Source: Betaproteobacteria bacterium
GTDB taxonomy: Bacteria; Pseudomonadota; Gammaproteobacteria; Burkholderiales; SG8-39
Assembly (NCBI GenBank): GCA_029858545.1
Contig: JAOUFA010000092.1
Location: 1-10,800, forward strand
DNA length: 10,800 nt
Direction of reading: 5' to 3'
Shown here: positions 5,925-10,800 of the stretch, in pieces
Layout of the letters: each line of letters opens with the position of its first letter
How positions within the stretch are numbered: position 1 is the first letter of the stretch
Notes under the pieces: model-generated
Seen by the model: only the letters and a program-made list of their open reading frames with translations
What the model was told of the DNA's origin: nothing
Database searches by the model: none
Program-made: the position numbers and the translations under genes

Positions 5925-7217
5925 TCAGCCCTCCGCCCGTGCGCTGCGATTGACGATCTGGATCGCGCGCAGCGCCGCCGCGGTGGCGCTTTGCGTCGAG
6001 CGGTTCACGTCGAGCGCGCCCGAGGCGCAGCCGGCGCCGAAGACAGCCGCGTTACCCGGGCCCTCGCCGAGGCTGAGGAATCCGCTCGAATCCTCGAGTA
6101 CTTCGGCGGGGACCTCGGCGCCCTTCACGGAGGGCTCCATGCCGATCGCGAGCACCGCGAGGTCGTGCGCTTCGGCATAGCGGTGATAGCCCTCGGTGTT
6201 CACCCCGTGCAGGATCACGTTGCCGGTGGCGCGGTCCTCGTCGATCCGGGCGGGTTTGGATTTGACGAACTTCACGGTCTTGTCGGCCTGCACTTTCTTG
6301 TAGAAATCCTCGAAACGGTCGATCGCGCGGATGTCGATGTAGTAGATCGTCGATTGCCCCGCGTCGCCGTAGGCTTCGCGCACGAACTGCGTCTGCTTCA
6401 GCGAGGCCATGCAGCAGATGCGCGAGCAGTGGCGCAAATGGTTCTCGTCGCGCGAGCCGGCGCACTGGATGAAGGCGATGTTCTTGGCCTCCTTGCCGTC
6501 AGAAGGACGGACAATCTTGCCGCCGGTGGGGCCGTGCGGATCGGCCAAGCGCTCGAATTCGACGCTGGTGATCACGTTCTTGAAGCGGCCGTAGCCGTAG
6601 GGCTGGATCTTCGCGGCGTCGTAGGGCTTCCAGCCGGTCGCCCAGACTACTGCGCCGACCTTGATGGCGAGCGTTTCTTCCTGCATACCGAGATCGATCG
6701 CGTTGTACTTGCACGCGGCCTTCGCCTTGTCCGCCCCGGGTGTGCCGATCAGCGAGGGATCGAGCACATAGCGCTGCGGATAGGCCATCGCGTGCGGCAG
6801 GTAGGCTGCCTTCATCTGGTCGAGCCCGTAGTTATAGGGGTTCGGCACGGTCGCTTCGACCGCCTCGGCACAGGCGCCGCATGCGGTGCAGTTCGAGGTG
6901 ACGTAGCGCGGCCTGACTCGGATCGTCGCGGTGTAGTCGCCGGGTTTGCCCTCGATCTTCGTCACCTCGGCAAGGGTGACTACTCGAACATTGCGGTTGC
7001 CCTTCAGGCGGCGCAGATTGATCTCCAGGCCGCAGGTCGGGTGGCAGAGCTTGGGGAAGTAGCGATAAAGGAGCGCGGTGCGCCCGCCGAGCGTCGGCGA
7101 TTTCTCGACGAGAAACACCTGCTTGCCGCATTCGGCCGCTTCGAGCGCGGCCGTCATGCCGGTGATGCCGCCGCCGACCACCAGGATCGTCTGGCCGGTT
7201 GCGATGATGTCTGCCAT
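5925..7217 (-). CDS. qmoA: QmoA-like HdrA-family flavoprotein
   Basis: A 430-residue HdrA-like flavoprotein, first gene of the qmoAB-hdrCB operon. It opens with an FAD-binding motif, VVGGGITGMTAA (13-24), then has LCHPTCGLE with C58 and C62 as in QmoA/HdrA. A ferredoxin-like insert follows, and then the HdrA signature CSRICCMASLKQ (264-275). A final GCASG (396-400) is typical of the flavin domain end. The insert keeps C110, C113, C116 and a lone C169 but has Val120 where the fourth motif-I cysteine belongs, and Thr159, Ala162 and Ala165 where the first three motif-II cysteines belong. It can therefore hold at most one [4Fe-4S] cluster. There is no C-terminal ferredoxin or MvhD domain, the length expected of QmoA. 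The start at 7217 is preceded by GAGG about 9 nt upstream. In Qmo it pairs with QmoB as an electron-transfer flavoprotein; the electron acceptor here is inferred, not seen. Confidence 0.9.
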   Translation of the reverse strand: MADIIATGQTILVVGGGITGMTAALEAAECGKQVFLVEKSPTLGGRTALLYRYFPKLCHPTCGLEINLRRLKGNRNVRVVTLAEVTKIEGKPGDYTATIRVRPRYVTSNCTACGACAEAVEATVPNPYNYGLDQMKAAYLPHAMAYPQRYVLDPSLIGTPGADKAKAACKYNAIDLGMQEETLAIKVGAVVWATGWKPYDAAKIQPYGYGRFKNVITSVEFERLADPHGPTGGKIVRPSDGKEAKNIAFIQCAGSRDENHLRHCSRICCMASLKQTQFVREAYGDAGQSTIYYIDIRAIDRFEDFYKKVQADKTVKFVKSKPARIDEDRATGNVILHGVNTEGYHRYAEAHDLAVLAIGMEPSVKGAEVPAEVLEDSSGFLSLGEGPGNAAVFGAGCASGALDVNRSTQSATAAALRAIQIVNRSARAEG

Positions 7218-7248
7218 CTCGTTCCGCCTCTTGTTCTTTCAGTAGGTG

Positions 7249-7260
7249 CGTAATTTTACG
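7249..7260. repeat. Short palindrome upstream of qmoA (proximal)
   Basis: CGTAATTTTACG is a perfect inverted repeat (CGTAA/TTACG around TT) 32 nt upstream of the qmoA start codon. It would lie in the 5' untranslated region if the promoter suggested at 7310-7339 is real. No known binding site is recognised. Confidence 0.3.
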
Positions 7261-7272
7261 AGCAGCACGGGC

Positions 7273-7283
7273 GCCTCGGAGGC
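7273..7283. repeat. GC-rich hairpin in the presumed qmoA leader
   Basis: GCCTC and GAGGC flank a single G, with a further G-C pair outside one mismatch (7271/7285). The very tight loop makes stable RNA folding doubtful, so a DNA operator or chance are alternatives. Confidence 0.2.
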
Positions 7284-7302
7284 CCACGATGCTGAATATT
7301 CG

Positions 7303-7316
7303 CTATGCGAGCATAG
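7303..7316. promoter_or_regulatory. Possible operator: inverted repeat overlapping candidate qmoA -10
   Basis: CTATGCGAGCATAG is a perfect inverted repeat (CTATGC/GCATAG with a 2-bp centre) about 86 bp upstream of qmoA. It covers the candidate -10 element of the minus strand, where a repressor would be expected to bind. The cognate regulator is unknown. Confidence 0.3.
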
Positions 7317-7339
7317 ACGGGGTAAATCCGACTGCGCAA
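7310..7339 (-). promoter_or_regulatory. Candidate sigma70-like promoter for the qmoAB-hdrCB operon
   Basis: On the minus strand TTGCGC (7334-7339) and TATGCT (7310-7315) are separated by 18 bp, each matching four of six consensus positions. It is correctly placed, about 90 bp upstream of the qmoA start. The match is modest, and a sequence this long offers chance matches, so this is only the best candidate in the gap. Confidence 0.3.
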
Positions 7340-7374
7340 TGGTGATTTGACGGTAACTGGCGGTGTAGCCGGGT

Positions 7375-7400
7375 CGCGCCGATTATCTTCGGCGCGTTTT
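7375..7400 (+). other. 8-bp hairpin followed by TTTT on the plus strand, 3' of the phosphoesterase gene
   Basis: CGCGCCGA (7375-7382) and TCGGCGCG (7389-7396) form a perfect stem with a 6-nt loop; TTTT follows on the plus strand (7397-7400). It lies 21 nt past the minus-strand phosphoesterase stop, where a terminator is expected, but the T-run is on the other strand and no plus-strand gene precedes it. It may still act as a 3' end hairpin for the phosphoesterase transcript. TTATCTTCG occurs twice nearby (7383-7391, 7407-7415). Confidence 0.35.
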
Positions 7401-7417
7401 GGGCCGTTATCTTCGTA

Positions 7418-7927
7418 TCAGGCGAGTGTTCGGATCGCGAAACTCATCGTCTCCAGCTCGCCGAGCACCCAGGTTGCAGGGGCCGCCAGACCGGCAACCG
7501 TACCGGGATTGACGAGCCAAGTGAGAGTTCCTTTCACGTTTCTCACCTGATCGATCGCCGCGCGGTGGCTGTGGCCGCAGCAAACCAGACGCCAGTCTCC
7601 GGTACACGCCATCGCATGACCGTATTCCGGGTAATGCACGACGAACACGCGTCGATCGGCAAGCGTCAGCCGCGCGTCGGCGCCGTGGTAGCGGACAAGG
7701 CCGCAGGATTCCTGTGCGAGCGCGTAGAGTGCCGTTGGGTCGCCGAGATTGTTTCCGTGAATGACGTGCAGCGGCAAGCCGATTCGCGCCGCCGCGCGCA
7801 GCGTGTTGGCGCCGATCACGTCGCCGCAGTGGACGACCGCCTGCGCGCCTGCCGCGGCAGCCTCGCGTACGGCACGCTCCAGCAGGTCGGCGCGGTCGTG
7901 GCTGTCAGAGACAATCGCGATCTTCAT
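7418..7927 (-). CDS. YfcE/MJ0936-type metallophosphoesterase
   Basis: A 169-residue calcineurin-like phosphoesterase of the small YfcE/MJ0936 group, which hydrolyse phosphodiesters using two metal ions. All the family metal motifs are visible: D8-x-H10 in IVSDSHD, G35-D36 in VVHCGDVIG, G58-N59 in VIHGNNLGD, H98 in VVHYPEYGH, and G118-H119-S-H121 in CCGHSH. The closing LVNPGTVAG is typical of the group. The start MKIAIVSDSH at 7927 is chosen because it places the first metal motif at residues 8-10; the much longer in-frame version to 8209 would cover the iscR promoter and adds sequence without family resemblance. No clear Shine-Dalgarno is seen. The gene lies between the qmo operon and the divergent iscR-suf operon, about 200 bp from qmoA. 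Substrate unknown, and a link to either neighbour is not evident. Confidence 0.85.
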   Translation of the reverse strand: MKIAIVSDSHDRADLLERAVREAAAAGAQAVVHCGDVIGANTLRAAARIGLPLHVIHGNNLGDPTALYALAQESCGLVRYHGADARLTLADRRVFVVHYPEYGHAMACTGDWRLVCCGHSHRAAIDQVRNVKGTLTWLVNPGTVAGLAAPATWVLGELETMSFAIRTLA

Positions 7928-8092
7928 CGTCGCGATGCGAGCCGGAGTGGAAATGGCGCGAGCGGTTGCCGGTGCGCGATACGCGAATTCGGCATGGCAG
8001 GCGCCAAGATCGCAGGCGAATCCGGAGGAGGGAAGTGATAGGCAGAAATAGTGGGAAATCCAGCAGAAGGCAACGGGTGTGCAACCGCAATA
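7928..8092. other. Intergenic stretch between phosphoesterase gene and iscR promoter
   Basis: About 165 bp without a supported gene. Presumably it holds the phosphoesterase promoter on the minus strand, but no convincing -35/-10 pair was found. TGTGCAAC occurs at 8078-8085 and again at 8166-8173 in the iscR leader, flanking the iscR promoter. Confidence 0.35.
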
Positions 8093-8117
8093 ATTGTTGA
8101 CTAATTTAGTCCGGATA
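8093..8117 (+). promoter_or_regulatory. Type 1 IscR operator
   Basis: The site matches the E. coli type 1 IscR consensus (ATASYYGACTRWWWYAGTCRRSTAT) at 20 of 25 positions by hand alignment. Its core is a perfect palindrome, GACTAATTTAGTC (8099-8111). It overlaps the -35 element and spacer of the iscR promoter, so bound IscR should block RNA polymerase. In E. coli the [2Fe-2S] form binds type 1 sites and represses its own operon; the same autoregulation is inferred here. Confidence 0.85.
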
Positions 8118-8125
8118 TATATAGT
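8097..8125 (+). promoter_or_regulatory. Sigma70 promoter of iscR-suf operon
   Basis: TTGACT (8097-8102) and TATAGT (8120-8125) are separated by an ideal 17-bp spacer; each hexamer differs from consensus at one position. The start of transcription would fall near 8132, leaving a leader of about 60 nt before the iscR ATG. The coincidence with the IscR operator strengthens the call. Confidence 0.85.
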
Positions 8126-8193
8126 ACTCCGGGATGATACCCCGGGGCTGGCCATAGGTATCTGTTGTGCAACGCATTTTCGATGGGTGAGCG

Positions 8194-8676
8194 ATGAAAC
8201 TGACGACAAAGGGGCGGTTCGCCGTGACTGCGATGGTCGACCTCGCCATGCAGCCCAGCCGTGAGCCGGTGACGCTCGCGGAAATCAGCCGGCGACAGAA
8301 GATCTCGCTGTCCTATCTCGAGCAATTGTTCAGTAAACTGCGCCGCCACGATCTGGTCGACAGTCTGCGTGGTCCGGGGGGCGGTTACCGCCTTGCGAAG
8401 GACATCGGGCAGGTTTCGATTGCCGAAATCATCCTGGCCGTGGACGAGCCGATTGACGCGACGCAATGCCGCGGTAAGGAAGACTGTCACGGCGACAAGA
8501 AGTGCATCACGCACGATTTATGGACCAGACTTAACGAGCACATATTTGACTACCTGGGCGCTGTGACGCTGAAGCATTTGGTCGATGACCAAAATGCGAC
8601 GCAGCGTGGAGTCGCGCAGGCGGTACAGGACATGCGCGGTCTGCCCAAGCGCGAGCGCAGCACGCTCGCTGCCTGA
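8194..8676 (+). CDS. iscR: IscR, Rrf2-family [2Fe-2S] transcriptional regulator
   Basis: A 160-residue Rrf2-family regulator that senses Fe-S cluster supply and controls cluster assembly genes. The N-terminal winged helix-turn-helix begins MKLTTKGRFAVTAMVDLA and includes the recognition region ISLSYLEQLFSKLRR (residues 37-51), with Glu43 as in E. coli IscR, and the wing LRGPGGGYRLA (58-68). Cluster ligands are C92, C98, C104 and H107, the same positions and spacing as in E. coli, followed by LW. This separates it from other Rrf2 proteins such as NsrR. The ATG at 8194 gives the canonical N-terminus; the preceding GGGTGA is a weak ribosome-binding site. It is first in an operon with an A-type carrier gene 44 bp downstream, then sufB and sufC. 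It is probably autoregulated through the operator at 8093-8117. Confidence 0.95.
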   Translation: MKLTTKGRFAVTAMVDLAMQPSREPVTLAEISRRQKISLSYLEQLFSKLRRHDLVDSLRGPGGGYRLAKDIGQVSIAEIILAVDEPIDATQCRGKEDCHGDKKCITHDLWTRLNEHIFDYLGAVTLKHLVDDQNATQRGVAQAVQDMRGLPKRERSTLAA

Positions 8677-8720
8677 TCCGATGGGAATGGCAGAATGACG
8701 CCTTGCAACGGAGAATAGTG

Positions 8721-9062
8721 ATGTCGATTACTTTGACCGAGAGCGCAGCAAAACGGATTCGGACGCAACTCGCCAAGCACGGCAAGGGACTGGGCTTGCG
8801 TGTGGGGGTGAAGCAAGTCGGCTGTAACGGCTTCGCCTACACATTCGATTACGCCGACGAAGTGCGCGCGGATGACCGGGTGTTCGAGTCGAATGACGCG
8901 AAACTGGTGGTCGACACGGGCAGCCTGTCGTACCTCGAGGGCGCGCGCATCGATTTCGTCAAGGAGGGGTTCAAGGAGACGTTCAAACTGGACAATCCCA
9001 ACGTCGAGTCGATGTGTGGTTGCGGCGAGAGCTTCAATCCGAAGGTGGCAGCCAAGACCTAG
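8721..9062 (+). CDS. iscA: A-type Fe-S carrier protein (IscA/SufA-like)
   Basis: A 113-residue HesB/IscA/SufA-family protein that carries iron or nascent Fe-S clusters from the assembly scaffold to target proteins. The three ligand cysteines are present: C35 in QVGCNGFAY, and C99 and C101 in the C-terminal CGCGESF, the same numbers as E. coli IscA. The start MSITLTESA at 8721 is preceded by GGAG 7 nt upstream; an in-frame TTG at 8703 would add six residues and lies before that site, so it was set aside. It lies between iscR and sufB, so by position it serves the SUF pathway (a SufA role) even though its length and cysteine numbering look IscA-like. Naming between iscA, sufA and erpA is uncertain; the family is not. 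Confidence 0.88.
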   Translation: MSITLTESAAKRIRTQLAKHGKGLGLRVGVKQVGCNGFAYTFDYADEVRADDRVFESNDAKLVVDTGSLSYLEGARIDFVKEGFKETFKLDNPNVESMCGCGESFNPKVAAKT

Positions 9063-9185
9063 CCGAACAGGACGCGACGGCATTTCTCCTAGATTAAGGA
9101 TTTTCGGGGATCTTGCGTCGCCCGTCCGGTACCCATCGCGGTTCAGGATTATATTTTCGGTCTGGATGCCGTCGGAGCAAATTGA
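9063..9185 (+). other. 123-bp spacer between A-type carrier and sufB, with possible stem-loop
   Basis: GGACG-CGACG (9070-9079) can pair with CGTCG-CC-CGTCC (9116-9127), giving ten pairs with a CC bulge around a 36-nt loop. No promoter or IscR site is convincing. GGAG at 9174-9177, 8 nt before the sufB ATG, is the sufB ribosome-binding site. The gap is wide for genes expected to be in one operon. Confidence 0.3.
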
Positions 9186-10622
9186 ATGAGTTCGGCACTA
9201 CAAAATCTGGTCAATCAGCCCTACCCCCACGGGTTCGTCACCGACATCGAATCCGATGTCGCGCCTAAAGGGCTCAACGAGGACACGATTCGGCTCATTT
9301 CGGCCAAGAAGGGCGAGCCGGCGTGGCTGCTCGAATTCAGGCTCAAGGCCTTTGAGCAGTGGCTCAAGATGGAAGAGCCGACATGGCCGAACGTCACCTA
9401 TCCGAAGATCGATTTTCAGGCGATCAGCTACTACTCGGCGCCCAAGCAGAAGCCGAAGCTCGCCAGCATGGACGAAGTCGATCCCGAATTGCTGCGCACA
9501 TTCGAAAAGCTCGGCGTGCCGATGCACGAGCGAGCCGCGCTCGCCGGTGTCGCGGTCGACGTGATCTTCGACAGCGTGTCGGTGGCGACGACCTATAAGG
9601 AGAAGCTCGCGGAGGTTGGGATCATCTTCTGTTCGATTTCGGAGGCCGTGCGCGAGCATCCCGAACTGGTGCGTGCGTATCTCGGTACGGTGGTGCCGGC
9701 CGGCGACAACTACTACGCCGCGCTCAATTCGGCGGTATTCACCGACGGCTCGTTTTGCTTCATCCCGAAGGGCGTCAAGTGCCCGATGGATCTGTCGACG
9801 TATTTCCGCATCAACACCCAGGCGTCGGGGCAATTCGAACGCACCCTGATCGTTGCCGAGGCGGGGGCGTCGGTATCCTACCTCGAGGGCTGCACGGCGC
9901 CCAAGTTCGACACCAACCAGCTGCACGCAGCGGTGGTCGAACTCGTCGCACTCGACCACGCCGACATCAAGTATTCGACGGTGCAAAACTGGTATGCGGG
10001 CGACGAACACGGCGTTGGCGGAATCTACAATTTCGTCACCAAGCGCGGCCTGTGCAAGGGCGTCAATTCGCGTATTTCATGGACTCAGGTGGAAACCGGT
10101 TCGGCGATCACTTGGAAATATCCTTCCTGCGTTCTGCTCGGTGAGAACTCGGTCGGTGAATTCTATTCGGTCGCGGTGACCAATCACCATCAGCAGGCCG
10201 ATACCGGTACCAAGATGGTCCACATCGGCAGGAACACGCGCAGCACCATCGTCAGCAAAGGCATTTCGGCCGGCCATTCCAACAACAGCTATCGTGGCCT
10301 GGTGAGGGTTGCGCCAACCGCCGCCGGCGCGCGCAATTACTCGCAGTGCGACTCGATGCTGATCGGTGAGCAGTGCGCGGCCAATACCTTTCCCTACATT
10401 CAGGTACGCAACCATAGCGCCAAGGTCGAGCACGAGGCGTCGACCTCCAAGATTGGCGAGGACCAGTTGTTCTATTTCGCGCAGCGCGGTGTCGGCGCCG
10501 AGGAGGCGGTGTCGATGATCATCAATGGATTTTGCAAGGACGTATTCCAGCAATTGCCGATGGAGTTCGCGGTCGAGGCGACCAAGCTGCTCGGTTTCAA
10601 GCTCGAAGGGAGTGTCGGATGA
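9186..10622 (+). CDS. sufB: SufB, Fe-S cluster assembly scaffold subunit
   Basis: A 478-residue SufB, the scaffold subunit of the SufBC2D complex on which Fe-S clusters are built in the cytoplasm. The sequence is colinear with the family along its whole length: an early W-L-L-E-F-R-L-K-A region, a core with GSFCFIPKGVKCP (188-200) and GCTAPKF (235-241), TWKYPSCVL (309-317), and the C-terminal NYSQCDSMLIG with C388, which aligns with the catalytic Cys405 of E. coli by spacing. The E415-H416-E417 triplet matches E432-H433-E434 there. It starts with ATG at 9186 after GGAG. Its TGA stop overlaps the sufC ATG (ATGA), showing tight coupling. It is regulated with iscR if the operon is transcribed through. 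The gene is intact. Confidence 0.96.
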   Translation: MSSALQNLVNQPYPHGFVTDIESDVAPKGLNEDTIRLISAKKGEPAWLLEFRLKAFEQWLKMEEPTWPNVTYPKIDFQAISYYSAPKQKPKLASMDEVDPELLRTFEKLGVPMHERAALAGVAVDVIFDSVSVATTYKEKLAEVGIIFCSISEAVREHPELVRAYLGTVVPAGDNYYAALNSAVFTDGSFCFIPKGVKCPMDLSTYFRINTQASGQFERTLIVAEAGASVSYLEGCTAPKFDTNQLHAAVVELVALDHADIKYSTVQNWYAGDEHGVGGIYNFVTKRGLCKGVNSRISWTQVETGSAITWKYPSCVLLGENSVGEFYSVAVTNHHQQADTGTKMVHIGRNTRSTIVSKGISAGHSNNSYRGLVRVAPTAAGARNYSQCDSMLIGEQCAANTFPYIQVRNHSAKVEHEASTSKIGEDQLFYFAQRGVGAEEAVSMIINGFCKDVFQQLPMEFAVEATKLLGFKLEGSVG

Positions 10623-10800
10623 TTTCCGAGAACGCCAAAACGCTGCTCGAGGTTCGGGGCTTGTGCGCAACCGTGAACGGCGTCGCGATACTCAAGGGTT
10701 TGGACCTCGCCGTGAGGGCCGGCGAAGTGCACGCGCTCATGGGGCCCAACGGTTCGGGCAAGAGCACGTTCGCCAAGGTGCTCGCCGGCCATCCGGCATA
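10619..10800 (+). CDS. sufC: SufC, ATPase of the SUF complex (3' end outside window)
   Basis: The first 60 codons of SufC, the ABC-type ATPase that drives the SufBC2D scaffold. It begins MISENAKTLLEVRGL and shows the ABC N-terminal pattern ILKGLDLAVRAGEVHALMGPNG, with the Walker A motif GPNGSGKST at residues 42-50, followed by FAKVLAGHPAY as in SufC. The start codon overlaps the sufB stop by the ATGA arrangement, and GGGAG lies just upstream within the end of sufB. The Q-loop, signature and Walker B motifs lie outside the window. By analogy sufD and sufS are expected downstream, but that is not visible. Confidence 0.93.
   Translation, partial: MISENAKTLLEVRGLCATVNGVAILKGLDLAVRAGEVHALMGPNGSGKSTFAKVLAGHPA

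Noticed and set aside
3802..6180. Open frame of 792 codons on the plus strand
   Set aside because: It lies antisense to qmoB and part of qmoA, both with clear domain motifs. The translation is low in complexity (rich in Arg, Ala, Val, His, Asp) with no recognisable family, as expected for the complement of a high-GC gene.
5991..7253. Open frame of 420 codons on the plus strand
   Set aside because: Mirror of qmoA with no family motifs; qmoA is unmistakable on the other strand.
7928..8209. N-terminal extension of the phosphoesterase to 8209
   Set aside because: It would add 94 residues without family resemblance, cover the iscR promoter and operator, and displace the D-x-H motif from the N-terminus.
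8703..8720. TTG start for the A-type carrier
   Set aside because: It lies before the GGAG that serves the ATG at 8721, and the ATG gives the family N-terminus and cysteine numbering.
9113..9155. Internal promoter for sufB (TTGCGT with TATATT)
   Set aside because: The hexamers are 31 bp apart, far from the usual 17, so no usable promoter is supported.
1..10800. CRISPR arrays, insertion sequences, tRNA or rRNA genes, phage genes
   Set aside because: Looked for by eye; no regularly spaced repeats, transposase, integrase, cloverleaf-like or rRNA-like segments were seen.

Overview
This is a high-GC proteobacterial chromosomal window, most likely from a beta- or gammaproteobacterium. The lineage rests on the slyX gene, the TctB-type transporter subunit, and an IscR whose cluster ligands sit at the E. 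coli positions. The central operon encodes a Qmo/Hdr-type flavin and iron-sulfur complex. That suggests a dissimilatory sulfur metaboliser, probably a sulfur oxidiser, but no sulfur-substrate enzyme (apr, sat, dsr) lies in the window, so this lifestyle is inference.

Layout. Positions 1-396 (+) hold the 3' part of a tctB gene, followed by two hairpins; the second is an intrinsic terminator for the opposite strand. From about 7217 down to 506, seven minus-strand genes lie in a row: qmoA, qmoB, an hdrC-like gene, an hdrB-like gene, a small S4 RNA-binding protein, slyX, and a protein of the 4,5-dihydroxyphthalate decarboxylase/NMT1-like family. Most gaps are 1-2 bp. The wider ones are 84 bp (hdrC-hdrB, with two hairpins), 87 bp (hdrB-S4) and 21 bp (slyX-decarboxylase). 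The only convincing terminator is at the far end, so read-through of the whole row is possible. Upstream of qmoA, about 200 bp carries several short inverted repeats and a candidate promoter. Next comes a small YfcE-like metallophosphoesterase, also on the minus strand.

From 8093 on the plus strand, a textbook sigma70 promoter overlapped by a type 1 IscR operator drives iscR, an A-type Fe-S carrier (iscA/sufA-like), sufB and the start of sufC, which runs off the window edge. This is an IscR-controlled SUF iron-sulfur assembly operon.

How the genes fit together. QmoA and QmoB are HdrA-like flavoproteins, and QmoB also carries a C-terminal MvhD-type domain. HdrC is a two-cluster ferredoxin-like subunit, and HdrB has two complete CCG motifs for noncubane [4Fe-4S] clusters. 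HdrCB occupies the place where QmoC is found in classical Qmo complexes, so the complex encoded here has no membrane subunit. It needs many Fe-S clusters, and the assembly operon lies about 1 kb away. No wholly new system was found. The points most worth a second look are the QmoAB-HdrCB composition without apr linkage, the concerted loss of one set of ferredoxin ligands in QmoA, and the clear IscR operator.
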